This document shows, one piece after another, positions 48,097 to 57,088 of a stretch of 64,000 bases of DNA. The translations under genes and the position numbers were made by a program. The notes below the pieces were generated by a model. That model was not told where the DNA came from, did no database searches, and was given only the letters and a program-made list of their open reading frames with translations. Origin of the DNA: Herbaspirillum sp. RV1423. Lineage in GTDB: Bacteria > Pseudomonadota > Gammaproteobacteria > Burkholderiales > Burkholderiaceae_D. Within the stretch, counting starts at the first letter, position 1, and each line of letters begins with the position of its first letter. Location: NCBI RefSeq assembly GCF_000577615.1, contig NZ_CBXX010000002.1:186001-250000 (forward strand), written 5' to 3'.

Positions 48097-49845
48097 TTAT
48101 TCGGCGCCTCCCTGGTTTGCCGCCAGATATTGACCGAACAACTGCTGCAAATAAGGCAGGGAGGCATAAGCCACCACCGCGACCCCGACCGCCGGCAGGG
48201 CCCAGCGCAGGAACCCGCGCGTCAGGCGGGTACCCCAGGACGGGGCTGCGGCGGCCAGGGCGCCGCCGGACAAACTCATGACGGCGACGTTGCGATTGCC
48301 GGCGGTGGCGAATTTCTGCTTGAATTGATCGGCTGCCGAACGCCTGTTGTTCAGCCATGCCGGGTCGCCCATGAGCCATGCCGCATTGATCAATCCGACA
48401 GGATAGGAACCCAGTTCAGTGGCATAGAAGGTGCCGACCACGTGCGCCAGTTCCGCGTGTACCTGCGATTCGGTATATTTGATGTCGCGACCGTGAGGTC
48501 CCTGGGCCGGATTGTGATAAGCGGTTCCGGCCGCCAGCCCTTGCAGATGCGCTTCCAGCGGGGCCAGCGGGGCCGGGCCGCCCGGCCCGAGCGGATAATT
48601 TCCCGTGTTGGAATAGTGCCCGATCAAGGCTGTTTTGGCTTGCGCCTTGATGATGACTTTTGCCGCGGCTTTCACGTCGGCGCCGATCCCTCCGTTGGCA
48701 AGGAAGTGCTCGATGCGTCCGGTCAGGACGATCGCCGTCGCCTTGTCTGTCACCGGCGCGGCGAAATTGGCCGTGTAGCCGTTGCCATCGATGGCCGCAT
48801 TGATGGCCAGATCAGCCGTCAGCGCTCCCCGGATTGCCTCCACGGCTTGCCAATAGCGGGCGTTGTCCGAGTTCAGCGTGGAGGTGCTGCCGTCGCCGGC
48901 ATAGTTGCCCAGTACGTCGGCGGGCGCCACTTCGACGATATAACCGACCGGCGAATAGTACTGGTTTTGGCCGGGATTGTAGTGGGTGACGCTGTTGCCG
49001 GCGCCGCCTGCCAGCCATCGGTTCAGGTCGATCGGCCGGTTGTTCCAGGAGGCGGGGTCGTTGCCGCCGAAGGTATTCGTGTCCAGCGGCGACGCATGGG
49101 TCAGGCGCAGCACCTCATTGTCCATGTCGCCGGGATTCTGGATACTTTTCAAATAGCGGGCGAGTTGGACCGGCTGGCGTCCCGGCATGGATGTCGCGGC
49201 AAACCGTTGCGCATGGTTTGACGTTTTGCGCTGCGCGGCCGAGGCCGCTTTCGTCCCCATCAGATCCGCTTCCTCCTCCAGCGTCGCATCGTCATTGACT
49301 GCCGCACCTTTCATCTGCATCGTCGGCCTCACCCGTCCCTGGGCCTGCTGCACCACATGCCAGGCTTCATGCGGCAAATGCTGTTCCTGGCCAGGCGCCA
49401 CATGGATGTCGCTGCCTTGCGCATACGCATGTGCATTGAGCTGGGCGGGTTCGGACGAGTTGTAGTGGACCTTGACGTGATCCATGCTCATGCCCGACAG
49501 GTTTTCGATGCCTGATTTGAGATGATCCGGCAGGCCGGTATGGTTGGCCTTGCTCTTCTCCTGTTGCGCGAGTTGCACTGGTGCGGTTGCGGCAAACCGT
49601 CCCTGGACGGGTTCTTCATCTTCCGCCGGTTGCTCTTTCGCTTGCAAGGGGGCGCCGTCTTCCGTCGCGCCATGCCGCATTGCTTGCGAACTGCCGCCCG
49701 CCGCTTCCTGCAACATGCGCTGGATTGCCGCCGCCGGCCGGTTATCGACGAAGGCGTTTTTGCCCGTCGCTTTCAAGGCGAATGCGGGAGAGCGCGCTGC
49801 GGCTCGCTGCGTGCGTTCCGTACCTGCTTGTAGCCGAGACTTCAT
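48097..49845 (-). CDS. DUF4157 (eCIS core-domain) protein, probable injection-system cargo or toxin
   Basis: A 582-residue protein. The N-terminus is low-complexity and carries DNRPAAAIQRMLQE, a motif common before DUF4157. The DUF4157 domain spans about residues 104-178: LPDHLKSGIENLSGMSMD, VKVHYNSSEPAQLNAHAY, and the metalloprotease-like HEAWHVVQQ (159-167). The C-terminal 350 residues are of unknown type; a membrane helix is predicted near 545-566 (WALPAVGVAVVAYASLPYL). DUF4157 proteins are strongly associated with eCIS loci as cargo. It is divergent from the eCIS operon that starts 384 bases away and has a GGGAG ribosome site. GC-rich code, no signal peptide. Confidence 0.87.
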   Translation of the reverse strand: MKSRLQAGTERTQRAAARSPAFALKATGKNAFVDNRPAAAIQRMLQEAAGGSSQAMRHGATEDGAPLQAKEQPAEDEEPVQGRFAATAPVQLAQQEKSKANHTGLPDHLKSGIENLSGMSMDHVKVHYNSSEPAQLNAHAYAQGSDIHVAPGQEQHLPHEAWHVVQQAQGRVRPTMQMKGAAVNDDATLEEEADLMGTKAASAAQRKTSNHAQRFAATSMPGRQPVQLARYLKSIQNPGDMDNEVLRLTHASPLDTNTFGGNDPASWNNRPIDLNRWLAGGAGNSVTHYNPGQNQYYSPVGYIVEVAPADVLGNYAGDGSTSTLNSDNARYWQAVEAIRGALTADLAINAAIDGNGYTANFAAPVTDKATAIVLTGRIEHFLANGGIGADVKAAAKVIIKAQAKTALIGHYSNTGNYPLGPGGPAPLAPLEAHLQGLAAGTAYHNPAQGPHGRDIKYTESQVHAELAHVVGTFYATELGSYPVGLINAAWLMGDPAWLNNRRSAADQFKQKFATAGNRNVAVMSLSGGALAAAAPSWGTRLTRGFLRWALPAVGVAVVAYASLPYLQQLFGQYLAANQGGAE

Positions 49846-50229
49846 GGTTTTTTCTCCCGCGCTGAGTTAGCCCTTCGCGTTACCCGCACTTGCGGCGTGC
49901 AAAGACAAAACAATTCCGGTTTTCGCCATTGATCAGGGACGCGCCTTGAATGGCCGAGTCAATGTAACACCATAATTTAAAACTAATGGGTATGTTGTTT
50001 TGTCGGGGGAGTGAATGAAATCTAGATTTTTGTGATGTAAAAATACTCAAAGGAACGAATGTCTTATGATAAAGTTCCGCTGCAAAATCAAAAAAATCAT
50101 GAGTGAGGAAGGCGCGTCCGAAAATAGAAACTCAAAAAACGCGCAAAGAGAAATAACAAGAAACATCCGTAGTAGCCGCTGAATCGTCTCACAAAAAGAA
50201 TAGTTTCATCGCGAAAGGTGTCGGGGAAC
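49846..50229. other. AT-rich divergent promoter region of the eCIS locus
   Basis: 384 bases between the DUF4157 gene and the eCIS operon, much richer in A and T than the flanking genes. GGAAC and GTTCC halves lie about 17 bases apart near 50052-50078. No sigma-70 pair with correct spacing was found. A 38-codon frame (50066-50182) is present but unsupported. Confidence 0.5.
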
Positions 50230-50805
50230 ATGATCAACGCCGCAGTAAGCCATCTATCCATCCAGCTCAACCAGTTCCTCAAGCAGACCTATGCGCTGAC
50301 GGAAGACATCGTGACGATGTCCGGGCTGGTGGACGCCGAAGGACATGCCGCGCCCAACACCAACAACAAGCTGGTGGTGTTCCTGACCAACCTGGAAAAA
50401 GATACGGTGCCTTACCGCCAGCAAAACCCGGGCGAGGCCGGGGCCCTGCGCGCAGTCGTCAGCAGCGCGCCGCTCTATCTCAATCTCTATGTGATGATCG
50501 CCGCCAATTTCAACGGCGCCAATTATTCCGAAGCGTTGAAACTCATCTCGGGCGCGATCGCCTATTTCCAGCGCTTTCCGGTGTTCGACCATCAGGTCTC
50601 GCCGGGACTGGATCCGCGCATTGAAAAGCTGGTGCTGGATATCGAGAATCTGAAAATACATGAACTGAGCAATATCTGGACGCTGTTGGGCGGCAAATAT
50701 CTGCCCTCGGTGTTGTACAAGGTGCGGATGGTGGCATTCGACACGGACGACATCGTGGCGCGTGTGCCGAACGTACGCTTGCCTGCATCGGCAGCCAATC
50801 ACTGA
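50230..50805 (+). CDS. Pvc16/Afp16-like (DUF4255) sheath-cap protein
   Basis: A 191-residue protein with the DUF4255/Pvc16 N-terminal pattern: MINAAVSHLSIQLNQFLKQ, NNKLVVFLTNLEKDTVP, PLYLNLYVMIAANFNGANY and a late SNIWTLLGGKYLPSVLYKVRM in overlapping parts. Afp16/Pvc16 ends tube and sheath assembly. The ATG at 50230 follows GGGGA; a GTG 12 bases earlier is possible. It is the first gene of the operon here, while in Afp/PVC it comes last. Confidence 0.85.
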   Translation: MINAAVSHLSIQLNQFLKQTYALTEDIVTMSGLVDAEGHAAPNTNNKLVVFLTNLEKDTVPYRQQNPGEAGALRAVVSSAPLYLNLYVMIAANFNGANYSEALKLISGAIAYFQRFPVFDHQVSPGLDPRIEKLVLDIENLKIHELSNIWTLLGGKYLPSVLYKVRMVAFDTDDIVARVPNVRLPASAANH

Positions 50806-50846
50806 AGCCTGATCAAGAGTTCCGCCTGTCGCCATCGGAGTGCGTC

Positions 50847-51728
50847 ATGTCTGTCTATTCGCCGTTGTTCAGCATCGATGTCGAGCACGCCTTTTGGGGG
50901 CGGCAGCCGACGGCGTTTTCATGCGTGCCGACGCCGCAGACGGCTGACTGGATGCGCCGCCGCGACGTGCTGGTGAGGCCGCAGCGCAATGGCCTGGCGG
51001 TGTTTTGCGACGCTTCGCGGCGCAGCATGTTGCTTGACGATTGCACGCCGGGGGCGGTGCTGCTGGCGTTCAAGTGGTTCGCGCAGGACCCGCTGTTTTC
51101 GCAGTACACGTTGCCGCTTGTTCCGGATCCGGAGAGCCTGCTGTACTTGCGCAGCGGCGCCAGCGTCGCGGACGATGCCGGCCGACGTCGCCTGCATGCC
51201 GGCCAGGCGGTCGACGCCGGACTGATGCAGTCGATGACGGCGCCGTTGCTGGCGCGCCATCTCGATCGTCGCGATGTCTTGCGCAAGCCGGTGCTGGTGG
51301 CGGAAGTCGATCTTGCCGATCATGTCGCCGGACAGACCGCAACCGGCGGCAAGGCGGACGCGGATGCCGTGGGCAGTGTCGATTACTACGCGCGCTTTGC
51401 CGTGCGCAAGAGCGTCTGGAAGTATTACTTCATCAGCGGTACGGATGCCGACGCGCTCAAGCTGGCGGTCGTCGACCTCGATGAAGCAGTGCGCTTCGTC
51501 GCCGCGGAACCCGAGCTATTGCCGGGCAACCGGCGTGCGCTGGTGTTCATGAGCGATGGTGAAATCGAGATGCAGCAACAATATCCGCAGCGATTCCAGT
51601 TGCGGGAGCAGGGCGGAATGGGCGAGCGCGTATTGATCCGGCGCTTGCCCAATGCCGACGTGAGCAAGGTAACGCAGGAAATGGTAGGCAGCAGGGCAGC
51701 GTTGGTTTCAGAGATCTATATCAATTGA
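50847..51728 (+). CDS. Conserved eCIS-associated protein of unknown function
   Basis: A 293-residue protein with opening MSVYSPLFSIDVEHAFWG and then VPTPQTADWMRRRDVLVRPQ, RNGLAVFCDA. I recall similar openings in proteins beside Pvc16-like genes of Bacteroidetes-type eCIS loci. No signal peptide or membrane helix. The C-terminal half has VDYYARFAVRKSVWKYYF and DGEIEMQQQYPQRFQLRE. It lies 41 bases after the cap gene and 21 bases before the sheath gene, so it is likely a structural or assembly factor. Function not known. Confidence 0.75.
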   Translation: MSVYSPLFSIDVEHAFWGRQPTAFSCVPTPQTADWMRRRDVLVRPQRNGLAVFCDASRRSMLLDDCTPGAVLLAFKWFAQDPLFSQYTLPLVPDPESLLYLRSGASVADDAGRRRLHAGQAVDAGLMQSMTAPLLARHLDRRDVLRKPVLVAEVDLADHVAGQTATGGKADADAVGSVDYYARFAVRKSVWKYYFISGTDADALKLAVVDLDEAVRFVAAEPELLPGNRRALVFMSDGEIEMQQQYPQRFQLREQGGMGERVLIRRLPNADVSKVTQEMVGSRAALVSEIYIN

Positions 51729-51749
51729 ACAATAACTGAGGGTGAAATT

Positions 51750-53318
51750 ATGGCGCAATACAAAACACCGGGTGTTTATGTCGTCGAGAAAAACGCCTTT
51801 CCGAACTCTGTCGTAGAAGTCGCGACGGCAGTGCCTGCCTTTATCGGCTATACGGAATTTTCCGACAACAAAGGAACTTCGCTGGCCGGCAAAGCCTGGC
51901 GCATCACCTCCATGGCGGAATTCAATTCCTACTATGGCGGCCCGCCGAAGAGCAAGTTCTCGATCAATCCGCTGGCGGCGCCGGAGGCGAACGCACCCGC
52001 CGTCGCAGGGGATTTCTCGATCACCGACAGCGCCACCAAACAACGCGTGGAGTATGAGCTCAAGATCGACGGCACGCCTTACATCCTTTACAACAGCATG
52101 CTGTTGTTCTTCCAGAATGGCGGCGGCCCGTGCTACATCGTTTCGGTCGGCCACTATGGCGACGATCTCGACGCCGACAAGATCTCCGCCGGCATCGATA
52201 CGCTGCTCAAGGAGCAGGAACCTACCATGGTGCTGGTCCCCGATGCGGTGCATCTGTCGGCGCAGGATTGCACCACCGTGCAGACCAATGCGCTGATGCA
52301 TTGCGGCTTCAAGATGCGCAATCGCGTCGCCTTGCTGGACGTCTACAACGGCTACAAGGATCGCCAGGATCCGGCGGGGGATTGCGTCGGCGCTTTCCGC
52401 GAGTCGATCGGCACCAACTTCCTCGATTTCGGCACGGCCTACTACCCTTGGGTCAATACCTCGATCGTCAAAGAGAAGGACATCGATTTCACCGCGATCA
52501 CCAACCTCGACGTGCTGACCGACCTGCTGAAAAAAGAGCTGTCGCCCATCATCGACGCCAAGGATCCGACGCCGGCGGCCAAGGTCAAGATCGACCAGCT
52601 CAATGCATCGCTGACGGCCATTACCACGGACTGGAGCAAGTCCAAGGATCCGGCCACCGACATGCTGACGCTGAACAAAACGCTGCTGGCTGTCAGCGGC
52701 CTGTATCCGAAGATCATCCTGGCGATCCAGAAGAAGCTCAACCTGCTGCCGCCCGCCGCCGGCATGGCCGGTTTGTACACCATGGTGGACAACACGCGCG
52801 GCGTGTGGAAGGCCCCGGCCAACATCAGCATGAACGGCGTGGTGTCGCCGACCGTGGCGATTTCCAACGACGAGCAGGAAGATCTCAACGTCACCACCCA
52901 GGGCAAGTCGATCAACGCGATCCGCGCCTTCATCGGCGAAGGCGTGCTGGTGTGGGGCGCCCGCACGCTTGACGGCAACAGTCTCGACTGGCGTTACATC
53001 AGCGTGCGCCGCACCATGATCATGATCGAGGAATCGCTCAAGCAAGCCTGCAAGGCCTATGTGTTCGAACCCAATACGGCCAACACCTGGGTCACGATCA
53101 AGAGCATGGTGCGCAACTTCCTGACCAGCGTCTGGAAGCGCGGCGGACTGGCCGGCGCCAGTCCCGACGACGCCTTCAGCGTATTCGTCGGCCTCGGCGA
53201 AACCATGACTGCCGACGATATCCTGGAAGGCCTGCTGAAGGTGTCGGTGCTGGTCGCCGTCAGCCGTCCGGCCGAATTCATCGAAATCACGTTCCAGCAG
53301 CAAATGCAGAAGTCCTGA
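51750..53318 (+). CDS. Contractile tail sheath protein
   Basis: A 522-residue sheath protein. It opens MAQYKTPGVYVVEKNAFPNS and VPAFIGYTEF, the usual sheath start, and ends with the conserved C-terminal domain (NAIRAFIGEGVLVWGARTL, WRYISVRRTMIMIEESL, RPAEFIEITFQQQMQKS). Afp and PVC carry three sheath paralogues; only one is visible in this window. GAGGG lies before the ATG. It contracts to drive the inner tube through a target membrane. Confidence 0.93.
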   Translation: MAQYKTPGVYVVEKNAFPNSVVEVATAVPAFIGYTEFSDNKGTSLAGKAWRITSMAEFNSYYGGPPKSKFSINPLAAPEANAPAVAGDFSITDSATKQRVEYELKIDGTPYILYNSMLLFFQNGGGPCYIVSVGHYGDDLDADKISAGIDTLLKEQEPTMVLVPDAVHLSAQDCTTVQTNALMHCGFKMRNRVALLDVYNGYKDRQDPAGDCVGAFRESIGTNFLDFGTAYYPWVNTSIVKEKDIDFTAITNLDVLTDLLKKELSPIIDAKDPTPAAKVKIDQLNASLTAITTDWSKSKDPATDMLTLNKTLLAVSGLYPKIILAIQKKLNLLPPAAGMAGLYTMVDNTRGVWKAPANISMNGVVSPTVAISNDEQEDLNVTTQGKSINAIRAFIGEGVLVWGARTLDGNSLDWRYISVRRTMIMIEESLKQACKAYVFEPNTANTWVTIKSMVRNFLTSVWKRGGLAGASPDDAFSVFVGLGETMTADDILEGLLKVSVLVAVSRPAEFIEITFQQQMQKS

Positions 53319-53326
53319 TGCCGGCA

Positions 53327-53347
53327 GCATCGCCCGATGGCTTTTTT
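53327..53347 (+). terminator. Weak terminator-like structure between sheath and tube genes
   Basis: GCATC (53327-53331) pairs with GATGGC (53336-53341, one bulge) around GCCC, followed at once by six T residues (53342-53347). Short stem, but placed so that partial termination could set the sheath to tube ratio. Confidence 0.4.
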
Positions 53348-53375
53348 AACATTTCATTATTAGACGAGGTTTGTG

Positions 53376-53834
53376 ATGGCAGATGACGGATCAAAACAAT
53401 CAACCACGCTGTGGCCGCTCCCGAAATTCTATTTCCAGGTGAAGTGGGATTCGCAGGTCATGTCCTTCCAAGAAGTCAGCGGTCTCGACGTGCAATCGGA
53501 AGAAATCAAATACCGCCACGGCGACAGCCCGGAATTCTCGGTCATCAAGATGCCGGGCATGAAGAAGGTCGGCAACATCACCATGAAGAAGGGCATCTTC
53601 AAATCCGATAACAAGTTCTGGGACTGGTTCAACCAGATCAAGATGAACACCATCAAGCGCGTGCCGGTGACCATCAGCCTGCTCGACGAAGCCGGCAAGC
53701 CAACCATGGTATGGACGCTGGCCAATGCCTGGCCGACCAAGATCACCGGCACCGACCTCAAGGCGGAAGGCAACGAAGTCGCCATCGAGACTATCGAGAT
53801 AGTCCACGAAGGGCTGACCATCGCCAACGGCTAA
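53376..53834 (+). CDS. Inner tube protein 1 (Afp1/Pvc1-like)
   Basis: A 152-residue tube protein of the T4 gp19/Hcp-like fold. Pattern: PKFYFQVKWDSQVMSFQEVSGLD in overlapping parts, PGMKKVGNITMKKGIFKSD, and VAIETIEIVHEGL at the end. It forms the stacked hexameric rings of the inner tube. The start at 53376 has GAGG spaced six bases upstream. It lies 57 bases after the sheath gene. Confidence 0.92.
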   Translation: MADDGSKQSTTLWPLPKFYFQVKWDSQVMSFQEVSGLDVQSEEIKYRHGDSPEFSVIKMPGMKKVGNITMKKGIFKSDNKFWDWFNQIKMNTIKRVPVTISLLDEAGKPTMVWTLANAWPTKITGTDLKAEGNEVAIETIEIVHEGLTIANG

Positions 53835-53877
53835 GGTCCGCTCCGGCGCGACTGCGGCATTTTCGTGAGTTAAGCGG

Positions 53878-54342
53878 ATGGTTTCTTTGTTTTCGGATGT
53901 GTATCCGCCTTCGGCCTTTTATTTCAAGGTGGCGTTCGCCGCCACCCTGGGCCTGACCGACACCTCTTTCCAGGAGGTGTCGGGCATTTCGGCCGAAGTC
54001 GATACCGAAACCGTCGTCGAGGGCGGCGAGAATCGCTACGTCCATACCTTGCCCAAAGGCGTGAAACATCCTTTCCTCGAACTCAAGCGCGGCATTGCGC
54101 CGCTGACGTCGCCGTTGGTGATCTGGTGCCGCTCGGTATTCGAGATGGACTTCATCACGCCGGTGGTGGCGCAACCGATCGTCGTGCAATTGCTGGACGA
54201 ATCGAAACTGCCGATCCGGGTGTGGTCGTTCGCCAATGCATTCCCGGTGAAGTGGGAAGTGGAAAATTTCAATTCGACCAAGAACGAAGTGGCAATCGAG
54301 AAGATTGTCTTGAGTTATACCTATTCGAACAGGTTGATATAG
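53878..54342 (+). CDS. Inner tube protein 2 (Afp5/Pvc5-like)
   Basis: A 154-residue paralogue of the first tube protein: YPPSAFYFKVAFAATLGL, DTSFQEVSGISAEVDTE, HPFLELKRGIAPLTSPL and NEVAIEKIVLSYTY. In Afp/PVC the second tube protein makes the tube initiator ring near the baseplate. Present as a single copy with the main tube gene just upstream, in keeping with that role. Confidence 0.9.
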   Translation: MVSLFSDVYPPSAFYFKVAFAATLGLTDTSFQEVSGISAEVDTETVVEGGENRYVHTLPKGVKHPFLELKRGIAPLTSPLVIWCRSVFEMDFITPVVAQPIVVQLLDESKLPIRVWSFANAFPVKWEVENFNSTKNEVAIEKIVLSYTYSNRLI

Positions 54343-54347
54343 CAATC

Positions 54348-54569
54348 ATGTCCATAGAAATCAGACAACTGAGCATCAAGTCCAATGTGATGCAACGGGC
54401 CGGCGGCGAGGGCGGCGACAGCGGCGGCGAGGGCAAGTCATCCGGCGGCAAGCCGCTCATCGGCAGCGCCTGCGCCGGGACGAAGCTCGACGAAGATACC
54501 CGCAACGAACTCCTGGCCGAATGCCGCGCCATGATGCTGGATATGCTGAGCCGGTCGCGGGAGCGCTAG
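54348..54569 (+). CDS. DUF5908-like small eCIS protein (Afp6/Pvc6 position)
   Basis: A 73-residue protein: MSIEIRQLSIKSNVMQ, a Gly-rich middle, then ECRAMMLDMLSRSRER at the C-terminus. The position after the second tube gene and these end motifs match small DUF5908 proteins at the Afp6 place. Its stop is immediately followed by the next ATG. The function is not known. Confidence 0.75.
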   Translation: MSIEIRQLSIKSNVMQRAGGEGGDSGGEGKSSGGKPLIGSACAGTKLDEDTRNELLAECRAMMLDMLSRSRER

Positions 54570-55259
54570 ATGGCCATCAGCACCGGACTCAAGAAAAAGC
54601 TCAGCATCGCCGCCTGCAATGTCGGCAGCGACGGCACCATCAGCGTCGACGGCAGCAAATCGGCGTTTGAAGTGATGATCAATCCGGCCAGTTACAAGCG
54701 CCAGCTCAGCATCGACTACAACAAGAAAAAGACGCTGGGCCAATCCAGTTCGGCCTCCAAGTTCAGCGCCATCTGTCCCGAGACCCTGAGCATGGACAAT
54801 CTCGTGCTGGACGGCACCGGCGTGGTCGAACTGATCGGCATGACCAGCGTAACCACCAAGGTCAATGCCTTGCTGGCGGTGATCTACAACTACAACGGCC
54901 AGAAACACGAACCGAATTACGTGCGGCTGTTATGGGGCACCTTCATCTTTTTCGGCCGGGTGGAATCGATTTCCATCGATTACACCATGTTCAAGCCCAG
55001 CGGGGAGCCGCTGCGGGCCAAGGTGGCGCTCGGCTTCACCGGCTGGATGAGCAATGAGGAAGGCAGCCTGCGCGCCAACCAGAGCTCGCCCGACCTGAGC
55101 CATCTGGTGGAAGTGGCGATGGGAGATACCTTGCCGCTGCTGTGCAATCGCATCTATAACGATCCGTCCTATTACCGCGAAGTGGCCCGCATCAACAACC
55201 TCACCAATTTCCGCAATCTCGAACCGGGCCTGATACTGCGGTTCCCGCCTCTGGTCTGA
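54570..55259 (+). CDS. LysM-containing tube-baseplate connector (Afp7/Pvc7-like)
   Basis: A 229-residue protein. An N-terminal eCIS tube-type domain (FEVMINPASYKRQLSIDYN, FIFFGRVESISIDYTMFKP) is followed by a C-terminal LysM-like domain at about 180-228 (MGDTLPLLCNRIYNDPSYYR, ARINNLTNFRNLEPGLILR). This matches Afp7/Pvc7, the gp53-like connector of the baseplate. The ATG abuts the stop of the upstream gene. Confidence 0.88.
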   Translation: MAISTGLKKKLSIAACNVGSDGTISVDGSKSAFEVMINPASYKRQLSIDYNKKKTLGQSSSASKFSAICPETLSMDNLVLDGTGVVELIGMTSVTTKVNALLAVIYNYNGQKHEPNYVRLLWGTFIFFGRVESISIDYTMFKPSGEPLRAKVALGFTGWMSNEEGSLRANQSSPDLSHLVEVAMGDTLPLLCNRIYNDPSYYREVARINNLTNFRNLEPGLILRFPPLV

Positions 55260-55263
55260 CGTC

Positions 55264-57051
55264 ATGGCAGATTCTCCCCAACTCAACGCCAGCGGCGTGC
55301 TGAAGCTGAGCATCACCAGCGAAGGCACGCCCATTGCGAACACCATCGGCGTCATTTCGGTCGAGATCAGCAAGGCGGTCAACCGCATCCCGACCGCCAG
55401 GATCAGCATCCTCGACGGCGACATGCCCGACGACGACTTCCCGGTCAGCGACATGGACGTGTTCGCGCCGGGCAAGCAGATCGTCATCAACGCCGGTTAC
55501 GGCAGCCAGACGAAGCCGATTTTCCAGGGCGTGGTGGTGCGGCACGGCATCAAGATCACCGGCAGCAACGAGGCGCGGCTGCAGATCGAATGCAAGCACA
55601 AGGCGGTATCGCTGACCATCGGCAGGAAGAACGCCAACTACGTCAACCTGAAGGACAGCGACATCATCAGCCAGTTGGTGTCGCCGTGCGGGGTCAGCGC
55701 CGATGTCACCGCCACCACCACGCAGCACAAGGAGATCGTGCAGTATTACAGCAGCGATTGGGATTTCATCGTGGCGCGCGCCGAAGCCAACGGCTTCCTG
55801 GTGGTGCCGGACGACAGCAGCATCATCGTCAAGGCGCCGCAGACCAGCGTCGCCGCGGTGCTGAAAGTGACTTACGGCACCGACCTGATGTCGTTCCAGG
55901 CCGATATCGATGCCCGCACGCAATTGCAGAGCGTGATGGGCGCCGCCTGGGATCCGGCTACGCAGGCGGTGGTGCAGCAGACCGCCAGTCCGGCGGCGCT
56001 CTACACCCAGGGCAACCTCGAAGCGGCAGCCCTGGCCAAGGTCGCCGGGCCGGCGTCGTTCCGTCTGCAGACCACGGTGCCGCTCGAAACCGACGATATC
56101 AAGGCCTGGGCGTCGGCGCGCCAGATGAAAGCCGCGCTGGCCAAGATTCGCGGCAAGATGAAATTCCAGGGTAGCGCGCTGGCCAAGCCCGGCGCCATGA
56201 TCGAGCTGGCCGGAGTGGGCAAGCGCTTCAGCGGCAGCGTCTTTGTCAGCGCCGTCAATCACGAGATCACCAACGGCAACTGGATCACCGAAGTCGAGTT
56301 CGGCATGGCGCCGGAGTGGTTCACCGAGGAGCATGGCGGCGGCGACGCGCCGGCATCGGGCCTGCTGCCCGGCGTCGCCGGCTTGCAGATCGGCGTGGTC
56401 AAAAAGCTCGATGCCGATCCCGAAGGGCAATACAAGATCCAGGTCGCGATTTCGGTGTTGCAGGCCGCAACCGAAGGGGTGTGGGCGCGCCTGGCGAGTT
56501 TCTACGGCTCGTCCGGCGTCGGCGCGTTTTTCATTCCGGAGATCGGCGACGAGGTGGTGATCGGCTATTTCAACAACGATCCGTCGCATCCGGTCGTGCT
56601 GGGCAGCCTGTACAGCAGCCAGCGCAAAATGCCGTACGAGCTGACCGCCGATAATTACACCAAGGCCTTGTGGACCAAGGGCTTGCTCAAGGTGGTGTTC
56701 GACGACGACAAGAAAGTCATCACCATCGTCACGCCGCAGAACAACACCATCGTGCTCAGCGACGACGCCAAGTCGATCTGCCTGACCGACCAGAACAGCA
56801 ACAAGATTGAAATGAACACCAGCGGCATCCTGCTCGACAGCCCCAAGGACATCGTCATCAACGCCAAGGGCAAGGTCGCCATCTCGGCGGTGGCCAACAT
56901 CGAGAGCACGGCCAAGGCCGACATCAAGAACCAGGCGCTCAATATCAACAACACCGCCAACGTCGGCTTCGTGGCCAAGGGCTCCGCCACCGCCGAGCTG
57001 TCCGCCAGCGGCCAGACCACGGTCAAGGGCGCGATGGTGATGATCAATTGA
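55264..57051 (+). CDS. VgrG/gp5-gp27-like central spike protein (Afp8/Pvc8-like)
   Basis: A 595-residue spike. The N-terminal part is gp27-like (residues 1-370, with QIECKHKAVSLTIGRKNANY). A gp5-type OB domain lies at about 375-455 (GVWARLASFYGSSG, IPEIGDEVVIGYFNNDPSHP, VLGSLYSSQRKMPYE). The C-terminal third is a repetitive beta-helix needle (IVINAKGKVAISAVANIEST). No extra enzymatic domain follows. It forms the trimeric spike that the PAAR protein caps. Confidence 0.92.
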   Translation: MADSPQLNASGVLKLSITSEGTPIANTIGVISVEISKAVNRIPTARISILDGDMPDDDFPVSDMDVFAPGKQIVINAGYGSQTKPIFQGVVVRHGIKITGSNEARLQIECKHKAVSLTIGRKNANYVNLKDSDIISQLVSPCGVSADVTATTTQHKEIVQYYSSDWDFIVARAEANGFLVVPDDSSIIVKAPQTSVAAVLKVTYGTDLMSFQADIDARTQLQSVMGAAWDPATQAVVQQTASPAALYTQGNLEAAALAKVAGPASFRLQTTVPLETDDIKAWASARQMKAALAKIRGKMKFQGSALAKPGAMIELAGVGKRFSGSVFVSAVNHEITNGNWITEVEFGMAPEWFTEEHGGGDAPASGLLPGVAGLQIGVVKKLDADPEGQYKIQVAISVLQAATEGVWARLASFYGSSGVGAFFIPEIGDEVVIGYFNNDPSHPVVLGSLYSSQRKMPYELTADNYTKALWTKGLLKVVFDDDKKVITIVTPQNNTIVLSDDAKSICLTDQNSNKIEMNTSGILLDSPKDIVINAKGKVAISAVANIESTAKADIKNQALNINNTANVGFVAKGSATAELSASGQTTVKGAMVMIN

Positions 57052-57088
57052 CGCGCTTTTCGATAGTCATCGTTTTCAGGAGTATTCC

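Noticed and set aside
50066-50182. 38-codon basic reading frame in the eCIS leader
   Set aside because: Poor ribosome-site spacing, no recognisable motif, and located in AT-rich leader DNA where short frames arise by chance.
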